Assembly: GCA_947454105.1 (NCBI GenBank)
Contig: CANGIP010000016.1
Location: 1 to 45,289 of the forward strand
Reading direction: 5' to 3'
DNA length: 45,289 nt
Source: Actinomycetota bacterium
GTDB taxonomy: Bacteria > Actinomycetota > Acidimicrobiia > Acidimicrobiales > Ilumatobacteraceae
The notes under the pieces were generated by a model. That model was not told the origin of the DNA. It saw only the letters and a program-made list of their open reading frames with translations, and searched no databases. The position numbers and the translations under genes are program-made. Positions 1 to 8,300 of this stretch are shown piece after piece. How positions within the stretch are numbered: the first letter of the stretch is position 1; every line of letters starts with the position of its first letter.

Positions 1-216
1 GAAAATTCGCTGGTCTCGACACATACCGCACTCATCGGAGAACTCGAAAGCACCGAAGGCGCAGCACTCATCGCGTCGATGGTGATTATTGAAGCTCGCC
101 ATGTCGTTGCGTTGGCAACAATTGCTGGCAAGTCACCCATTGATGACACCGATCTGTTTTTAGTCACCCCCGAGGCTGCACCAGCAGACGCTCAGACCAC
201 GACGACCATCGCCTGA
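1..216 (+). CDS. Ferritin-like domain protein, C-terminal fragment
   Basis: The reading frame is open from base 1 to a TGA at 214-216, so only the last 71 residues are in the window. They contain an acidic helix (GELESTEGAAL) followed by IIEARHVVAL. That E-x-x-H-like pattern closely matches the QEARHAAVIG segment of the next gene, which is why I call it ferritin-like. The tail after about residue 50 is Ala/Thr-rich and looks disordered. It ends 13 bp before the downstream ferritin-like gene, so the two are probably co-transcribed paralogues. Whether this copy also carries an export signal cannot be seen, because its start is outside the window. Metal binding is inferred only. Confidence 0.7.
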   Translation, partial: ENSLVSTHTALIGELESTEGAALIASMVIIEARHVVALATIAGKSPIDDTDLFLVTPEAAPADAQTTTTIA

Positions 217-229
217 TTCGGAGAACATC

Positions 230-1138
230 ATGAGCAACTCACATCGCGAAGAACTACAAGCCTTCTCCAAAATCGTCAAGGCAACTCAAGGCGCCGACTT
301 CGGTCCCGCATTGCAATCATCATTGTCCCGCCGTCGTTTCTTTATCGCAGGTGGTGCAACCATTTCCTTTGGTGCGCTCATCGCTGCTTGCGGCGGTTCA
401 ACGAAAACCGGAATCGCCCGTCTGGGTGAAGTTCCGGCAAAGACCGAATTGGTTGATGCCCCTGTCACCGACATCGCTTTGCTTCGTACCGCTACGTCGC
501 TCGAGTACAACGCGATCTTCGTGTACGAGGCCGTTGCCGCCGCTGGATTGTTGTCGGGCGATGCCGCAACATTGGCCGCTCGTTTCTTAAGCGATCACAA
601 GGCCCACGCTGAAGCGACTGCATCTCTCACCGAAAAACTTGGTGGCAAGGCGTACAACGAACCCAATCCTCGTTTGCAGTCGATTTATATCGAACCAGCA
701 TTGCGATTGATTACTGGCGACGATGCTTCGGGCATCCCCGTCACTGATGATCCCGCCGCAGACGTATTGGCGTTGGCCTACGCACTCGAGACCATCGCTG
801 GCTCGACCTACCAGGTGTACGTCCCCATGTTGGCTGATTCATCATTGCGCGCAGCTGCCATCGGAATCGGCGAACAAGAAGCTCGTCACGCTGCTGTCAT
901 CGGATCGTTGCTCAATCCATCGCGATTGGTCTCAACCTTTGGTCTGTCCGTGGCAGCTGAATATCAAGAAACAACTGATGTTCCTGCACCCGCTTACGCC
1001 GTTCCAACCACGTTTGGCACCAAGGCACCTGTCCCTGTCGTGCTTGGCGCCGCCAATGAATCTGGAATCCGCACCACACTCAACCTCGAAACACCGAGCT
1101 TGAACTCGATGGTGTACGAATACCTCGACGCCAAGTGA
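230..1138 (+). CDS. Ferritin-like Tat-exported lipoprotein
   Basis: This 302-residue protein begins 13 bp after the preceding paralogue, with GGAG eight bases before ATG. Near residues 33-55 there is a twin-arginine signal (SRRRFFIAGG), a hydrophobic stretch and a lipobox-like LIAAC, so export by Tat and lipid anchoring outside the membrane are likely. The mature part has four helical segments with ferritin-type acidic and His residues: LEYNAIFVYEAV, DHKAHAEA, ALETIAGSTY and GEQEARHAAV. The family (ferritin-like superfamily, related to DUF4439/Ferritin_2) is recognised by pattern only. A di-iron or storage role is inference. The C-terminal 60 residues are Pro/Thr-rich and probably form an extended cap. 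Confidence 0.82.
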   Translation: MSNSHREELQAFSKIVKATQGADFGPALQSSLSRRRFFIAGGATISFGALIAACGGSTKTGIARLGEVPAKTELVDAPVTDIALLRTATSLEYNAIFVYEAVAAAGLLSGDAATLAARFLSDHKAHAEATASLTEKLGGKAYNEPNPRLQSIYIEPALRLITGDDASGIPVTDDPAADVLALAYALETIAGSTYQVYVPMLADSSLRAAAIGIGEQEARHAAVIGSLLNPSRLVSTFGLSVAAEYQETTDVPAPAYAVPTTFGTKAPVPVVLGAANESGIRTTLNLETPSLNSMVYEYLDAK

Positions 1139-1162
1139 TTTTTCTCTCGTACACTTCACGCC

Positions 1163-1526
<364 letters not shown>

Positions 1527-1537
1527 ACCAACAATCG

Positions 1538-1837
1538 TTACTGGTCATCTCGCGCCAGTGCCGCCGTACGTACTCGTTCGAGTTCTTCGAGTTGTAAGGG
1601 GTCTTTTAGCGAGAGCAATCGTGCATAGAACTTGAGGCCACGCGCGGTGGCTGTCACTCTCACAGGGATGCGGTCACCTAAATCAGATCCGAATCCCCGC
1701 GGAATATCGACGTTGTACACGCCGGCCTCATGTAAATCTGTTTCATCAGCCGCCAGTGCAGCGCTCTCGTAGCCACCCAGACCAAACAATTCGGCATCCA
1801 CAAAAAAGGTGAATTCAGTTACGGTTTGCTCACTCAT
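1538..1837 (-). CDS. Small acidic protein of unknown function
   Basis: I do not recognise this 99-residue protein. It is acidic, has no membrane segment or signal peptide, and contains a beta-rich middle (FFVDAELFGLGGYES, then VDIPRGFGSDLG and IPVRVTATARGLKFYARLL) followed by a charged helical tail. It ends 11 bp from the 3' end of rnpB, converging on it, and is divergent from the P450 gene. ATG at 1837 has no clear ribosome binding site, so a leaderless transcript is possible. Reasonable codon use and the tight fit between neighbours support it as a real gene. Confidence 0.6.
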   Translation of the reverse strand: MSEQTVTEFTFFVDAELFGLGGYESAALAADETDLHEAGVYNVDIPRGFGSDLGDRIPVRVTATARGLKFYARLLSLKDPLQLEELERVRTAALARDDQ

Positions 1838-1923
1838 ATTTTCACAATGCCATACGCAATACGCCTTGTCGCATTAGAGCCCGACAGTTCTCAAAGCTTG
1901 CCCGCCCACTACGGTAAGAGACC

Positions 1924-3198
1924 ATGAGTACGTTCAATTTTGCTTCAATCCCCCAAGTAGCCCTTTCTGAGATTGACTTATCGTCACCCGAGTTTTGGCT
2001 CAAGGATCGCGCTTACCGCGAAGGGGCATTTAAGACCCTGCGCGATGAATCGCCATTTCAATACTTTGAGGAAGCGGTCATTGAAGGCTCACCTTTCCCC
2101 CAAGGCCCTGGCTACCGCGCCATCACCCGCCACGATGACATCTGGCAGGTGAGCCGCAACCCGCAATTGTTCTGCAGTGGCAAAGGCTCAAACATTGGTG
2201 ACCTACCAACCGAGATGAATGAATTCTTCGGCTCGATGATCAACATGGATGACCCGAAGCACTTCCGTTTGCGCAATATCGTGTCACGCGGTTTCGCCCC
2301 TAAAGAAGTAGCGCGTATTGAAGATCAAGTTCGTTCACGAGCCGAGAAGCTTGTCACCGATTTAATTGAACGCTTTCCACAAGGCGAATGCGATTTCGTT
2401 GAAGAAGTCGCTGCCGCGCTCCCCCTCGAAATCATTTGCGACATGATGGGAATTCCCGAGTCAGATCACAAGCAAATCTTCCATTGGACCAATGTCATCC
2501 TTGGCGTTGGCGATCCCGAATTTGGTTCGTCGCTTGACGACTTGATGAAAGTCGCTATTGAGATGTTTTCTTATGCTCAGGCTCTTGGCGAAGACCGTGT
2601 GAAGAATCCGCGAGAAGACGTGACCTCAGCAATGATGAATGCTGTCGTTGATGGCGAACGCCTCACTGCCCAAGAATTCGGTTCGTTCTTCATCTTGCTC
2701 GTTGTAGCCGGAAATGAAACAACCCGCAACGCCATCAGCCATGGCATGAAATTGTTAACCGATCATCCCGATCAAAAGGCTCTCTGGTTCAACAACTTTG
2801 ACGCACACACCAAAACTGCTGTCGAAGAGATCGTTCGTTATGCAACACCAGTGATTCACTTCCGTCGCACCGTTACCGAAGACACCGAACTTTCGGGTCA
2901 GAAATTACTCGCCGGCGAAAAAGTCGTCATGTGGTACTGCTCTGGAAATCGTGATGAGCGGGTGTTTGTTGATCCGTTCAAATTTGATATCTCTCGCACA
3001 TCAGCAACTCCACAAGTTGGTTTCGGTGCCGGCGGACCTCACTTCTGCCTCGGCGCCAACCTGGCTCGCCGCGAAGTGTCAGTCATGTTCGATGAAATTC
3101 GTCGCCGCATGCCCAATATGCGCATCACTGGCGAACCCGCCATGTTGCAAAGTGCCTTTATCAATGGCATCAAGCGCATGCCCTGCGCGTGGAACTGA
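1924..3198 (+). CDS. Cytochrome P450
   Basis: This 424-residue soluble haem monooxygenase has the family hallmarks in order: the I-helix oxygen-binding motif AGNETTRN near residue 262, the K-helix ExxR (EIVR) near 301, and the haem-ligand loop FGAGGPHFCLG with the Cys near 374. Length and the absence of a membrane anchor fit bacterial class I P450s that take electrons from a ferredoxin, but no ferredoxin or reductase gene is adjacent. The overall look (HFRRTVTEDTELSGQ, RMPNMRITGEP) resembles actinobacterial CYP families that act on sterols or fatty acids. The substrate cannot be read from sequence. Its stop codon abuts the stop of the convergent thymidine kinase gene with no spacer. Confidence 0.93.
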   Translation: MSTFNFASIPQVALSEIDLSSPEFWLKDRAYREGAFKTLRDESPFQYFEEAVIEGSPFPQGPGYRAITRHDDIWQVSRNPQLFCSGKGSNIGDLPTEMNEFFGSMINMDDPKHFRLRNIVSRGFAPKEVARIEDQVRSRAEKLVTDLIERFPQGECDFVEEVAAALPLEIICDMMGIPESDHKQIFHWTNVILGVGDPEFGSSLDDLMKVAIEMFSYAQALGEDRVKNPREDVTSAMMNAVVDGERLTAQEFGSFFILLVVAGNETTRNAISHGMKLLTDHPDQKALWFNNFDAHTKTAVEEIVRYATPVIHFRRTVTEDTELSGQKLLAGEKVVMWYCSGNRDERVFVDPFKFDISRTSATPQVGFGAGGPHFCLGANLARREVSVMFDEIRRRMPNMRITGEPAMLQSAFINGIKRMPCAWN

Positions 3199-3813
3199 TC
3201 AGTCAGTAGTCGAGGCTTCGCCCATGTCGCCACGCACATAGTGGCGGCGACACAGCAACTCATAACGAACAACATCACCAAACATTGGTGTGGCGACGTC
3301 GCTCGTATCTCCAACGACAACTGTTTCGCCTTCGTACACCACGACACCGTTCACCACGCGCGCGTTATGCGTTGCTCGCGATCCACACCAACAACGTGCT
3401 TCGACTTGCATTTCAACCCGCTCATCGGCGACTTCAAGCATGCGCTTTGTTCCTTCAAAAAGCAGACCTTTGAAGTCGGTAATCAGACCAAAGGCATACA
3501 CATCGACATCGAGATCGTCGGCGACTCGCGCCAACTGATCACATTGAGCAATTGAATAGAACTGCACTTCGTCGCACACCACAAAATCAAGAGGCATCCG
3601 TGACTGTGCTAACTCAAATAAATCAATGTCTGGCGATACTTCAACTGCCGGAGCCGAAACACCCAGTCGACTAGTGACCTGCGTTCCGTCCCGATCGAGC
3701 TTGGTCAGCAACAGTCCCTGACGGTCACGCACTGCCAAATTGTGATGAATCTGCAGCGCCAACGTGCTCTTTCCCGATCCCATGGTGCCGAAACTAAACC
3801 GCAGAGTTGCCAT
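3199..3813 (-). CDS. tdk: Thymidine kinase (type II)
   Basis: This enzyme phosphorylates thymidine to dTMP with ATP in the salvage pathway. The 204-residue protein shows a P-loop GTMGSGKST at residues 9-17, a Walker B-like DEVQF near residue 81, the substrate lid region near FGLITDFKGLLFEG, and two cysteine pairs of the structural zinc site (CWC near 140 and the LLCRRHY end). Length is typical of the bacterial TK1-like family. It lies 29 bp downstream of the EEP hydrolase gene and may share its transcript. The stop TGA and the stop of the convergent P450 gene together form a palindromic TGATCA at 3196-3201. Confidence 0.93.
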   Translation of the reverse strand: MATLRFSFGTMGSGKSTLALQIHHNLAVRDRQGLLLTKLDRDGTQVTSRLGVSAPAVEVSPDIDLFELAQSRMPLDFVVCDEVQFYSIAQCDQLARVADDLDVDVYAFGLITDFKGLLFEGTKRMLEVADERVEMQVEARCWCGSRATHNARVVNGVVVYEGETVVVGDTSDVATPMFGDVVRYELLCRRHYVRGDMGEASTTD

Positions 3814-3842
3814 ACCGCCGACAAACTTAGTCGGTGGCAGGT

Positions 3843-4664
3843 CTAGTCGTTAGCGTCGCCTGACCGTACCGTGAGAACATCAGCGACGACCGCGAAGTGA
3901 TCGCTGGCTTGCACCCCCGCGACCAGTTCGACTCCAGCCAGCCATACACGAACTGGGTTACCTACCGGTTTCGGCCGAGGCCAGGTCACAAAAAGATAAT
4001 CAAGTCGTCGATTGGGCCAATTGGCATTCGATAAATACTCATTGCGATCACTCCAGGTGTGCCCCAGGCCGTCACCTTTGAGTTCCCACATATCGGCGAA
4101 AACAACATTGCGATTCTTTACTACTGACCGTCCAGTCAATCGACGAATTTCATCGCTTTCTGGCACAGCATTGAAGTCTCCGCCAATAAGAACCGGAAGA
4201 TCGACTGCTGGGTCGTTGCGTAAAGTCAGAACAAGATCAGAAAGAGCATCAACTTGCAATTGACGAACATGAGATTCATCAAAGCGATGGTCGAGATGTG
4301 TACCTATGACAGGCCATTGTCCCCACGGTGTTTCAAGTACTGCCCACAGCGCACGACGATGCGCTGGTTCGCCGGCAGCATTGGGAAGAGCCACTTGACC
4401 AAATCGAACAATTGGCCACCTCGACAGAATTGCGTTTCCCATACTCCAGGGACTGGTCGTCACAGCAGCGTTGTAGCCAAGTTGTGTCGCCAGATTTTCA
4501 GCTTGCCGTTCGGTTGTATGCACTTCTTGCAAGAACAGAAGATCAGGGTTTTCAGATCGTATGACATGCTCGATAGCAACTTGTCTTTCTTGCCACGGAC
4601 CAAAATGATGCCAAACATTCCATGTCATCACTCGCATCGTTGATTGCAAAACAGCCAAGTTCAT
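3843..4664 (-). CDS. Endonuclease/exonuclease/phosphatase (EEP) family hydrolase
   Basis: This is a metal-dependent phosphodiesterase or phosphatase of the EEP superfamily. The motifs appear in order: TWNVW near residue 13, the Glu of LQEV near 45, THLDHR, the GDFNA Asp/Asn pair, RLDYLF and the terminal SDHFAV. I chose ATG at 4664 because it overlaps the TGA of the upstream CapA-like gene (ATGA), which suggests translational coupling. A longer in-frame start at 4745 would run deep into that gene. There is no signal peptide, so it probably acts in the cytoplasm. The superfamily includes DNA repair nucleases, sphingomyelinases and inositol phosphatases, and the substrate here is unknown. Confidence 0.85.
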   Translation of the reverse strand: MNLAVLQSTMRVMTWNVWHHFGPWQERQVAIEHVIRSENPDLLFLQEVHTTERQAENLATQLGYNAAVTTSPWSMGNAILSRWPIVRFGQVALPNAAGEPAHRRALWAVLETPWGQWPVIGTHLDHRFDESHVRQLQVDALSDLVLTLRNDPAVDLPVLIGGDFNAVPESDEIRRLTGRSVVKNRNVVFADMWELKGDGLGHTWSDRNEYLSNANWPNRRLDYLFVTWPRPKPVGNPVRVWLAGVELVAGVQASDHFAVVADVLTVRSGDAND

Positions 4665-5971
4665 TTGAGATATAGACCGGGTGCTAGATACATATCTCCG
4701 AGAATATTTCGAGTGCGTCGCAACGAAGCCAACTCGTCGGACCACCGACGGCTCGCAATTCCTGCTTCAATCGCCGATGCTGGTGCCAGGTCAACACTGA
4801 GATTTCGAATCGTGTAATCCGACTTCTTATCGACCCACGTTGGATAGACGACTGGTTGGCTGACGACAACACGGTTGTTGGCAGCACGAGTCATCGTGAC
4901 AGTCACGATCGCTCCATCTTGACCTTCATCTGGCCGTGACGCTTTTGTTGGCATATTCGTCAAGAAGTTTCCGAGACCAAACATGACCCACACACCATTG
5001 ATTTGTTCAATTGGTTGCAACACATGTGAATGAGCACCCACAATCAAATCAATCTCACCCGAGGCTGTCAGTTCATTGGCCCACTGCCGTTGCTCCTCGG
5101 TAGGCACCGCCGAGTCTTCATTCCCCCAATGGAGGCTCACAATGACTGCCTGTGCACCCAGAGATCGCGCATCTCGGGCGTCGGCGATTATGCGCGGAAC
5201 ATCGATTAATGATGAACGCCAATCTTCACCAGCTGGCGGCGGTGAGTCATAACGCAGCGTGTACGCCAAGTGGGCAACAATCACGTCACCTACTTGTGTC
5301 GGCAAATTTTTGATTTCATCTGGCGTACGCGCCATACCTGATTGAAGTATTCCTTGGCTTTCAAGCGCACTCACCGTCGCATTGACCGCTTCGCTTCCAC
5401 CATCAAAGACATGCTCACTCGCAGTTGAACAAGCGTCATATCCAGCATCGGCCAGTGCTGTAACAATTTGCGAGGGAACTTGATACTTCGGGTACGACAG
5501 CAATTCGGCACCGGGCGGAGCGATCGGTGATTCAAGATGACAGATCGCCATATCGGCATTGCTTAACAATTCTGTGACATCACTGAACATCGGCGAAAAG
5601 TCATAGGGCTCAGCCGAACCAAATGTTTGAGCATTTTTTGCGGCAGTCGGCCACAGCCCTCGCTGTACCAAAATGTCGCCGGTAAAGGCCAACGAAATCG
5701 GTACAGGAGGCAACGTCGTCGTCGTTGACGTTGTTGTCGTTGATGTACTCGTCGTTGACGTCGTTGATTCATCAACGACCGAAGCAGGGGCAGTACCTGT
5801 CGTCACATTTGGATCAGCGGCAAGCGTTGAAACGGTTCCTTGATCAAGATTTGACGGCGGCCGCAAGGCTACTGGTGGCAAAGTCGCGGGGTTCGAAACT
5901 GACGACGATTCAGAATGTGAGCAAGCGACGAGGGCTAGGCAAATTGAGAGTGCCGTGAGCCGTCCGCGCAT
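4661..5971 (-). CDS. CapA-like lipoprotein (poly-gamma-glutamate synthesis family)
   Basis: This 436-residue protein starts with a short signal peptide and lipobox (CLALVAC, Cys17), followed by a Ser/Thr/Pro-rich linker with a run of about 25 mostly Thr/Ser residues near 68-92. It then has a calcineurin-like CapA domain: AFTGDILVQRGLW, CHLESPI, SLHWGNE and VGAHSHVLQP, including the GDI and GAHSH metal-binding segments. CapA/PgsA relatives take part in poly-gamma-glutamate capsule export, but many actinobacterial lipoproteins with this domain have no such pathway, and no capBC-like genes are nearby. A role in cell-envelope phosphate ester hydrolysis is an alternative. Its TGA overlaps the next start, coupling it to the EEP hydrolase. 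Confidence 0.85.
   Translation of the reverse strand: MRGRLTALSICLALVACSHSESSSVSNPATLPPVALRPPSNLDQGTVSTLAADPNVTTGTAPASVVDESTTSTTSTSTTTTSTTTTLPPVPISLAFTGDILVQRGLWPTAAKNAQTFGSAEPYDFSPMFSDVTELLSNADMAICHLESPIAPPGAELLSYPKYQVPSQIVTALADAGYDACSTASEHVFDGGSEAVNATVSALESQGILQSGMARTPDEIKNLPTQVGDVIVAHLAYTLRYDSPPPAGEDWRSSLIDVPRIIADARDARSLGAQAVIVSLHWGNEDSAVPTEEQRQWANELTASGEIDLIVGAHSHVLQPIEQINGVWVMFGLGNFLTNMPTKASRPDEGQDGAIVTVTMTRAANNRVVVSQPVVYPTWVDKKSDYTIRNLSVDLAPASAIEAGIASRRWSDELASLRRTRNILGDMYLAPGLYLK
5695..5775 (-). repeat. Low-complexity Thr/Ser-codon tract
   Basis: This GTC/GTT-rich stretch on the plus strand repeats gtcgttgac-like units and encodes the Thr/Ser linker of the CapA-like lipoprotein on the minus strand. 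Such tracts can change length by slippage in multiples of three without breaking the frame. It is coding sequence, not an independent element. Confidence 0.7.
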
Positions 5972-6048
5972 TCTCTAATTCTCTCACAATGAATGAGAAT
6001 AAATGGGTTACTTCAGGGAGTCCGAGATCTTGTTCAAGAGTGAAGCGA

Positions 6049-8136
6049 CTAGTTAGCTGTTCCGCGTGAATCGAAGCGACGCACCGAACTCACAGGGATG
6101 AATCGCAAATCTCCCGAAGGGGAAAAAGTGCCCTGAACATCGACGATCACTCGGGCCGCCGACGAAGTGTAAATACAGAAAGCGCCATCAGCATCCACAG
6201 GGACAACTGCCAAGTTGGCGACCGAACGACCCACTGTGACATTGGCGTTTGACTGGGCCTGAGGTCCAGGGACCAAAGTTGAGCACTTGTCAGCGGTGGC
6301 GTATCCAGCAGCTTTTGCATCGGTCAACGTGAGATTAATGAGCACCGCAGATGCACCAGCGGGTGCGGTCATCTTGATCATTGCACCAGCCTTGAATACA
6401 TCGGCGCAATTGTCGGCACATTTCCGTGTATCAATTAATCGACTTGGCACTGCTGGCGAATATCCCCATTGCCCAACTGGGCTAGGAGCAAAAACACCTT
6501 GCACGTCGATGATCTGATTCAGTCCAGCATTGGCCAAAGTGCAAAACCCCGGCTTGTCACCAACGAGCCCCATCGGCACGACTGCCAAGTTTGCCACCGT
6601 GTCATCGTTACCGAAATTGATGTTTGAGCGAGTCTGTTCACCTGGTTGCAAGTTTTCACACGAGTCTGCGGTGAGGTAACCCGCGCCAACCGTGCCAGTC
6701 ACAGTGATGTTGGACAACATCGCTACCGAACCAACGGGCGCATGACCAACGACAACTCCATTTTCGCTCAGAGCGACAACCTTGCCGCCGGCGTTTCGTG
6801 TATCGAGCACACGTGTTGGCGAAAGAGGCGTAAACATTGTGGCGCCGCTGCCAGCCAGGCGTGATGGCATAAAGAATCCCTGGGCGTCAACAATCATGTG
6901 CATCGCCGACGAGTTGTACAAACAAAATCGCCCAAAGGCATCAAGTGGAACAACCGCAAGGTTGGCCACCGTTGCCCCAAGGGAAATATTGCCATTTGAC
7001 CATGAACGCTCACCGGTCACGTTGCCATCGCAACTTTCTGCCGTGACATATCCAGGTTCACTCGCACCGGTCAACGTGATATTCACGAGCGCAGAAGTAG
7101 CTCCTGCTGGACCAAGCAACGGCACAGAGGTGCGCCATCCGGCTTGTGGGCGATCTTGCCACGTGCACTTACGAACTGTCGCTCCAGATTCAACAACATT
7201 GCCGCAATAACGCTTGACTGAAATGCCGTTGACTGATGCGATCTTCACAGCTTCTTCGACAGTTCCACGAAATTCAAAGTGCATGGGGTCACGAATGACA
7301 TTGCTCTTGACGGTCGCCGAGGTGACACAGCCACCACTCCAGCCATATCCGCCCCACAGCAATCCCCACTTTTCAGCAGTCTGCACGACCCACTGTGGAA
7401 TGTTGGTGGCCATCGGAACTGCGCACGCAGTCGTAGGCGAATCAGCAGTCGGAATGTAACGAACTTCTGGGTTCGCACCGACATTGATGTCAATCGCTAA
7501 GCCCCACGCATGATTGGACAATGACGCGCTCGTCAGACCAACACAATCTTTGCGAGTGTTTGATGTGCAACGGTAGTTATAACCAATTGCATCGGTGATT
7601 CGATAACCATTGGCCTGAATCTCACCGAGGAAATTCTCGAATAATGCCAAAGCGGCCGGCGGCGCTTGAAGCGCTCCGGCCTTAATCGTTCCAACTTTGT
7701 TAGCGTTTTTCCATAACGCCAATTCCCAATCTTTCAAAGCCGGCGATCCCGAATAAGCCCAGCCGTTACTTTTCCATCCTGGGTTGAGCGTCCCGTCAGC
7801 AGCAATCGGAAATGGTGGTGTTCCCCAACCAGTTTTTGTCGCATCGGTGTATTTGGCGATCACACATGACGCAACATCGCCAGCAGCAATTTGCACATCG
7901 GTGCACTTAGCGGGCATGACAGGTGCAGTCCACGGAGTTGAATTTGAGGTATCGATAGTTGTCTTGAGCGACGGGGCTGAACCCATGGCTTTGGCCGAAT
8001 TGGGCGCCGTCACCATCGCGATCACGATGACTGCATAAGAAACGAGCGCAATCAAAAGAACAAAGGGTGCAAAGCGAAACTTGCGCGGCAAGTGATCCTG
8101 CATCTCGTGGGGATTTTGAAAAAACTGCTGACTCAT
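6049..8136 (-). CDS. Membrane-anchored M15 (VanY-type) peptidase with three C-terminal repeats
   Basis: From ATG at 8136 the protein is 695 residues. It has a cytoplasmic leader and one transmembrane anchor (FVLLIALVSYAVIVIAMV, about residues 25-42), an M15 D-alanyl-D-alanine carboxypeptidase-like domain with zinc motifs SNHAWGLAIDIN and DPMHFEFRG, and three copies of an approximately 87-residue beta-rich repeat. The repeats are of the kind common on secreted actinobacterial proteins (LVNITLT, VANLAVVP, VDAQGFF). It likely trims or binds peptidoglycan outside the membrane. Upstream in-frame ATGs at 8226-8229 would add about 30 residues (including CVCPAC) with codons unlike the rest of the gene (ATA, CTA, AGA, CGG), so I prefer 8136. 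Confidence 0.85.
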   Translation of the reverse strand: MSQQFFQNPHEMQDHLPRKFRFAPFVLLIALVSYAVIVIAMVTAPNSAKAMGSAPSLKTTIDTSNSTPWTAPVMPAKCTDVQIAAGDVASCVIAKYTDATKTGWGTPPFPIAADGTLNPGWKSNGWAYSGSPALKDWELALWKNANKVGTIKAGALQAPPAALALFENFLGEIQANGYRITDAIGYNYRCTSNTRKDCVGLTSASLSNHAWGLAIDINVGANPEVRYIPTADSPTTACAVPMATNIPQWVVQTAEKWGLLWGGYGWSGGCVTSATVKSNVIRDPMHFEFRGTVEEAVKIASVNGISVKRYCGNVVESGATVRKCTWQDRPQAGWRTSVPLLGPAGATSALVNITLTGASEPGYVTAESCDGNVTGERSWSNGNISLGATVANLAVVPLDAFGRFCLYNSSAMHMIVDAQGFFMPSRLAGSGATMFTPLSPTRVLDTRNAGGKVVALSENGVVVGHAPVGSVAMLSNITVTGTVGAGYLTADSCENLQPGEQTRSNINFGNDDTVANLAVVPMGLVGDKPGFCTLANAGLNQIIDVQGVFAPSPVGQWGYSPAVPSRLIDTRKCADNCADVFKAGAMIKMTAPAGASAVLINLTLTDAKAAGYATADKCSTLVPGPQAQSNANVTVGRSVANLAVVPVDADGAFCIYTSSAARVIVDVQGTFSPSGDLRFIPVSSVRRFDSRGTAN
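6114..7125 (-). repeat. Three tandem protein repeats in the M15 peptidase
   Basis: The repeats are encoded at about 6862-7125, 6481-6741 and 6114-6366, each near 87 residues, with a period of about 375 bp. Each has a PAGA-type start, a LT/VT strand, a GY.TA(E/D).C segment, VANLAVVP, an FC.(Y/L) segment and a VD.QG.F end. RVLDTR/RLIDTR/RRFDSR motifs stand near the linkers or end. Two Cys per unit could form a disulphide. The repeat type is widespread in actinobacterial secreted enzymes, and a cell-wall binding role is inferred. Confidence 0.8.
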
Positions 8137-8139
8137 CAC

Positions 8140-8164
8140 GAAAAGAGGTATCGGCGCCTCTTTC
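8140..8164 (-). repeat. Hairpin just upstream of the M15 peptidase start
   Basis: Gaaaagagg at 8140-8148 and cctctttc at 8157-8164 pair around an eight-base loop with one bulged A. The stem ends four bases before the ATG at 8136, in the presumed 5' leader. It could affect translation, or it may be a chance feature. Confidence 0.4.
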
Positions 8165-8242
8165 GCAAGTCTTGAGTAATCCCGTAGAAAAATCCCACAT
8201 GCAGGGCAAACGCACATTTTTGTCATCATCGTTCGTTTACTT

Positions 8243-8266
8243 CTTGTGAACAATTCTGTTCACAAG
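8243..8266. promoter_or_regulatory. Perfect 9-bp inverted repeat in divergent promoter region
   Basis: Cttgtgaac (8243-8251) and gttcacaag (8258-8266) are perfect inverted arms around aattct. The element lies between the leftward M15 peptidase gene and the rightward VWA gene, 34 bp before the VWA start. Symmetry and position suggest a dimeric repressor or activator operator. There is no T-run on either side, so it is not an obvious terminator. Confidence 0.55.
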
Positions 8267-8300
8267 TGATTCCAGAAGAACTGGACGAAAGCAGACCATC

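Noticed and set aside
4665..4745. Longer N-terminus for the EEP hydrolase starting at 4745
   Set aside because: The extra 27 residues overlap the CapA-like coding end and have no hydrolase signature. The ATGA-coupled start at 4664 is better.
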